A stretch of 12,500 nt of DNA from Symbiodinium natans. Taxonomy: Eukaryota; Sar; Dinophyceae; Suessiales; Symbiodiniaceae. Location: NCBI GenBank assembly GCA_905221605.1, contig CAJNDS010002153.1, positions 564,498-576,997 of the forward strand. The letters are read 5' to 3'. A model generated the notes under the pieces. That model did not search any database and was not told where the DNA came from. It saw nothing but the letters and a program-made list of their open reading frames with translations. The translations under genes were made by a program, and so were the position numbers. Below, piece by piece: positions 12,160-12,500 of this stretch; the first letter of the stretch is position 1, and every line of letters starts with the position of its first letter.

Positions 12160-12336
12160 AAACATCCCTAAACCCTAAACCCTAAACCTCAAACCCTCAA
12201 CCCACCCACCCTACACCCTACACCCTACTGTACACCCTACACCCTACACCCTGCACCCTACACCCTACACCCTACACCCGACAACCTACCCTACACCCTA
12301 CACCCTTTCCCCTAAACCCTACACCCTACACCCGAG
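12160..12336 (+). repeat. C-strand array turning from CCCTAAA to CCCTACA
   Basis: Two CCCTAAA units are followed by CCCTCAA and CCCACC, then about fifteen CCCTACA heptamers (12209-12333) with CCCTACTG, CCCTGCA and CCCGACA variants. This is the only block of TGTAGGG-type units in the window. Confidence 0.92.
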
Positions 12337-12480
12337 GGCGCGGGGTCCAAGGTGCACGCGTGGTTCGTGTCCAAGGTGCACGCGGGGTTTGTGTCCAAGG
12401 TGCACGCTCGGTACCGGAAACCTGCGCCTGCGCGTGTTTTTTTGGGTCTGGAGGTCTTGGGCGAGGCCTTGGTTGGGGGG
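12337..12480 (+). CDS. Possible exon start with a 24-bp in-frame repeat
   Basis: After CCCGAG the frame stays open from 12337 to 12480. It contains three tandem 24-bp units at 12345-12368, 12369-12392 and 12393-12410 (partial), which encode SKVHAWFV, SKVHAGFV and SKVHARYR, then KPAPARVFLG. The G/C-rich sequence contrasts with the array before it. A 24-bp tandem repeat is in frame by construction, so this is weak evidence for coding. No family is recognised. Confidence 0.28.
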
Positions 12481-12500
12481 TGGGGAAACTGTGAAAGGGA

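Overview
The window looks like nuclear DNA of a dinoflagellate, most likely a Symbiodiniaceae/Suessiales-type genome, although no marker here fixes the genus. Three things point there. Plant/alveolate-type telomeric heptamers (TTTAGGG/CCCTAAA) occur dozens of times in both orientations. Very short GC-rich exons sit between long repeat-rich introns. Several introns appear to start with GC instead of GT and end AG|G, a known dinoflagellate habit. No bacterial-style long ORF, rRNA, tRNA or CRISPR array was seen, and the longer stop-free stretches are mostly telomeric or AT repeats without stop codons.

The main content (about 70 to 10244, + strand) is my reconstruction of the 3' part of one multi-exon gene. 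Fourteen exons of 42 to 81 nt chain together in one frame and end at a TAA. They give about 263 residues of a hydrophobic protein. Its segments, in order, resemble the second half of a nucleotide-sugar transporter of the SLC35A (CMP-sialate/UDP-sugar) type in the drug/metabolite transporter superfamily. The 5' exons, including the start codon, lie to the left of the window. The first ten or eleven exons are the most secure. The last three (9582-10244) form a plausible cytosolic tail but have no family motif.

Almost all introns contain interstitial telomere-like arrays, perfect or degenerate. Variant units include CCCTCAAA, CCCCTAAA, CCCTCAA, CCCTACA, TTTGGGG, TTTCAGGG and a 14-bp composite. 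Intron A-B also carries (TA)n/(CATA)n tracts on both sides of a single exon. One intron holds a perfect 21-bp inverted repeat (7103-7123 and 7165-7185) that looks like a hairpin element. Another holds an imperfect 120-bp-spaced duplication (about 8794-8972).

From 10245 to the right end there is mostly repeat and unassigned sequence, with three weak exon candidates: 10953-11006, 11441-11515, and a run with three copies of an eight-residue unit at 12337-12480. They may belong to a following gene on the same strand, but I cannot assign them. All exon borders are inferred by eye from reading frame, splice dinucleotides and family resemblance; none has transcript support here.
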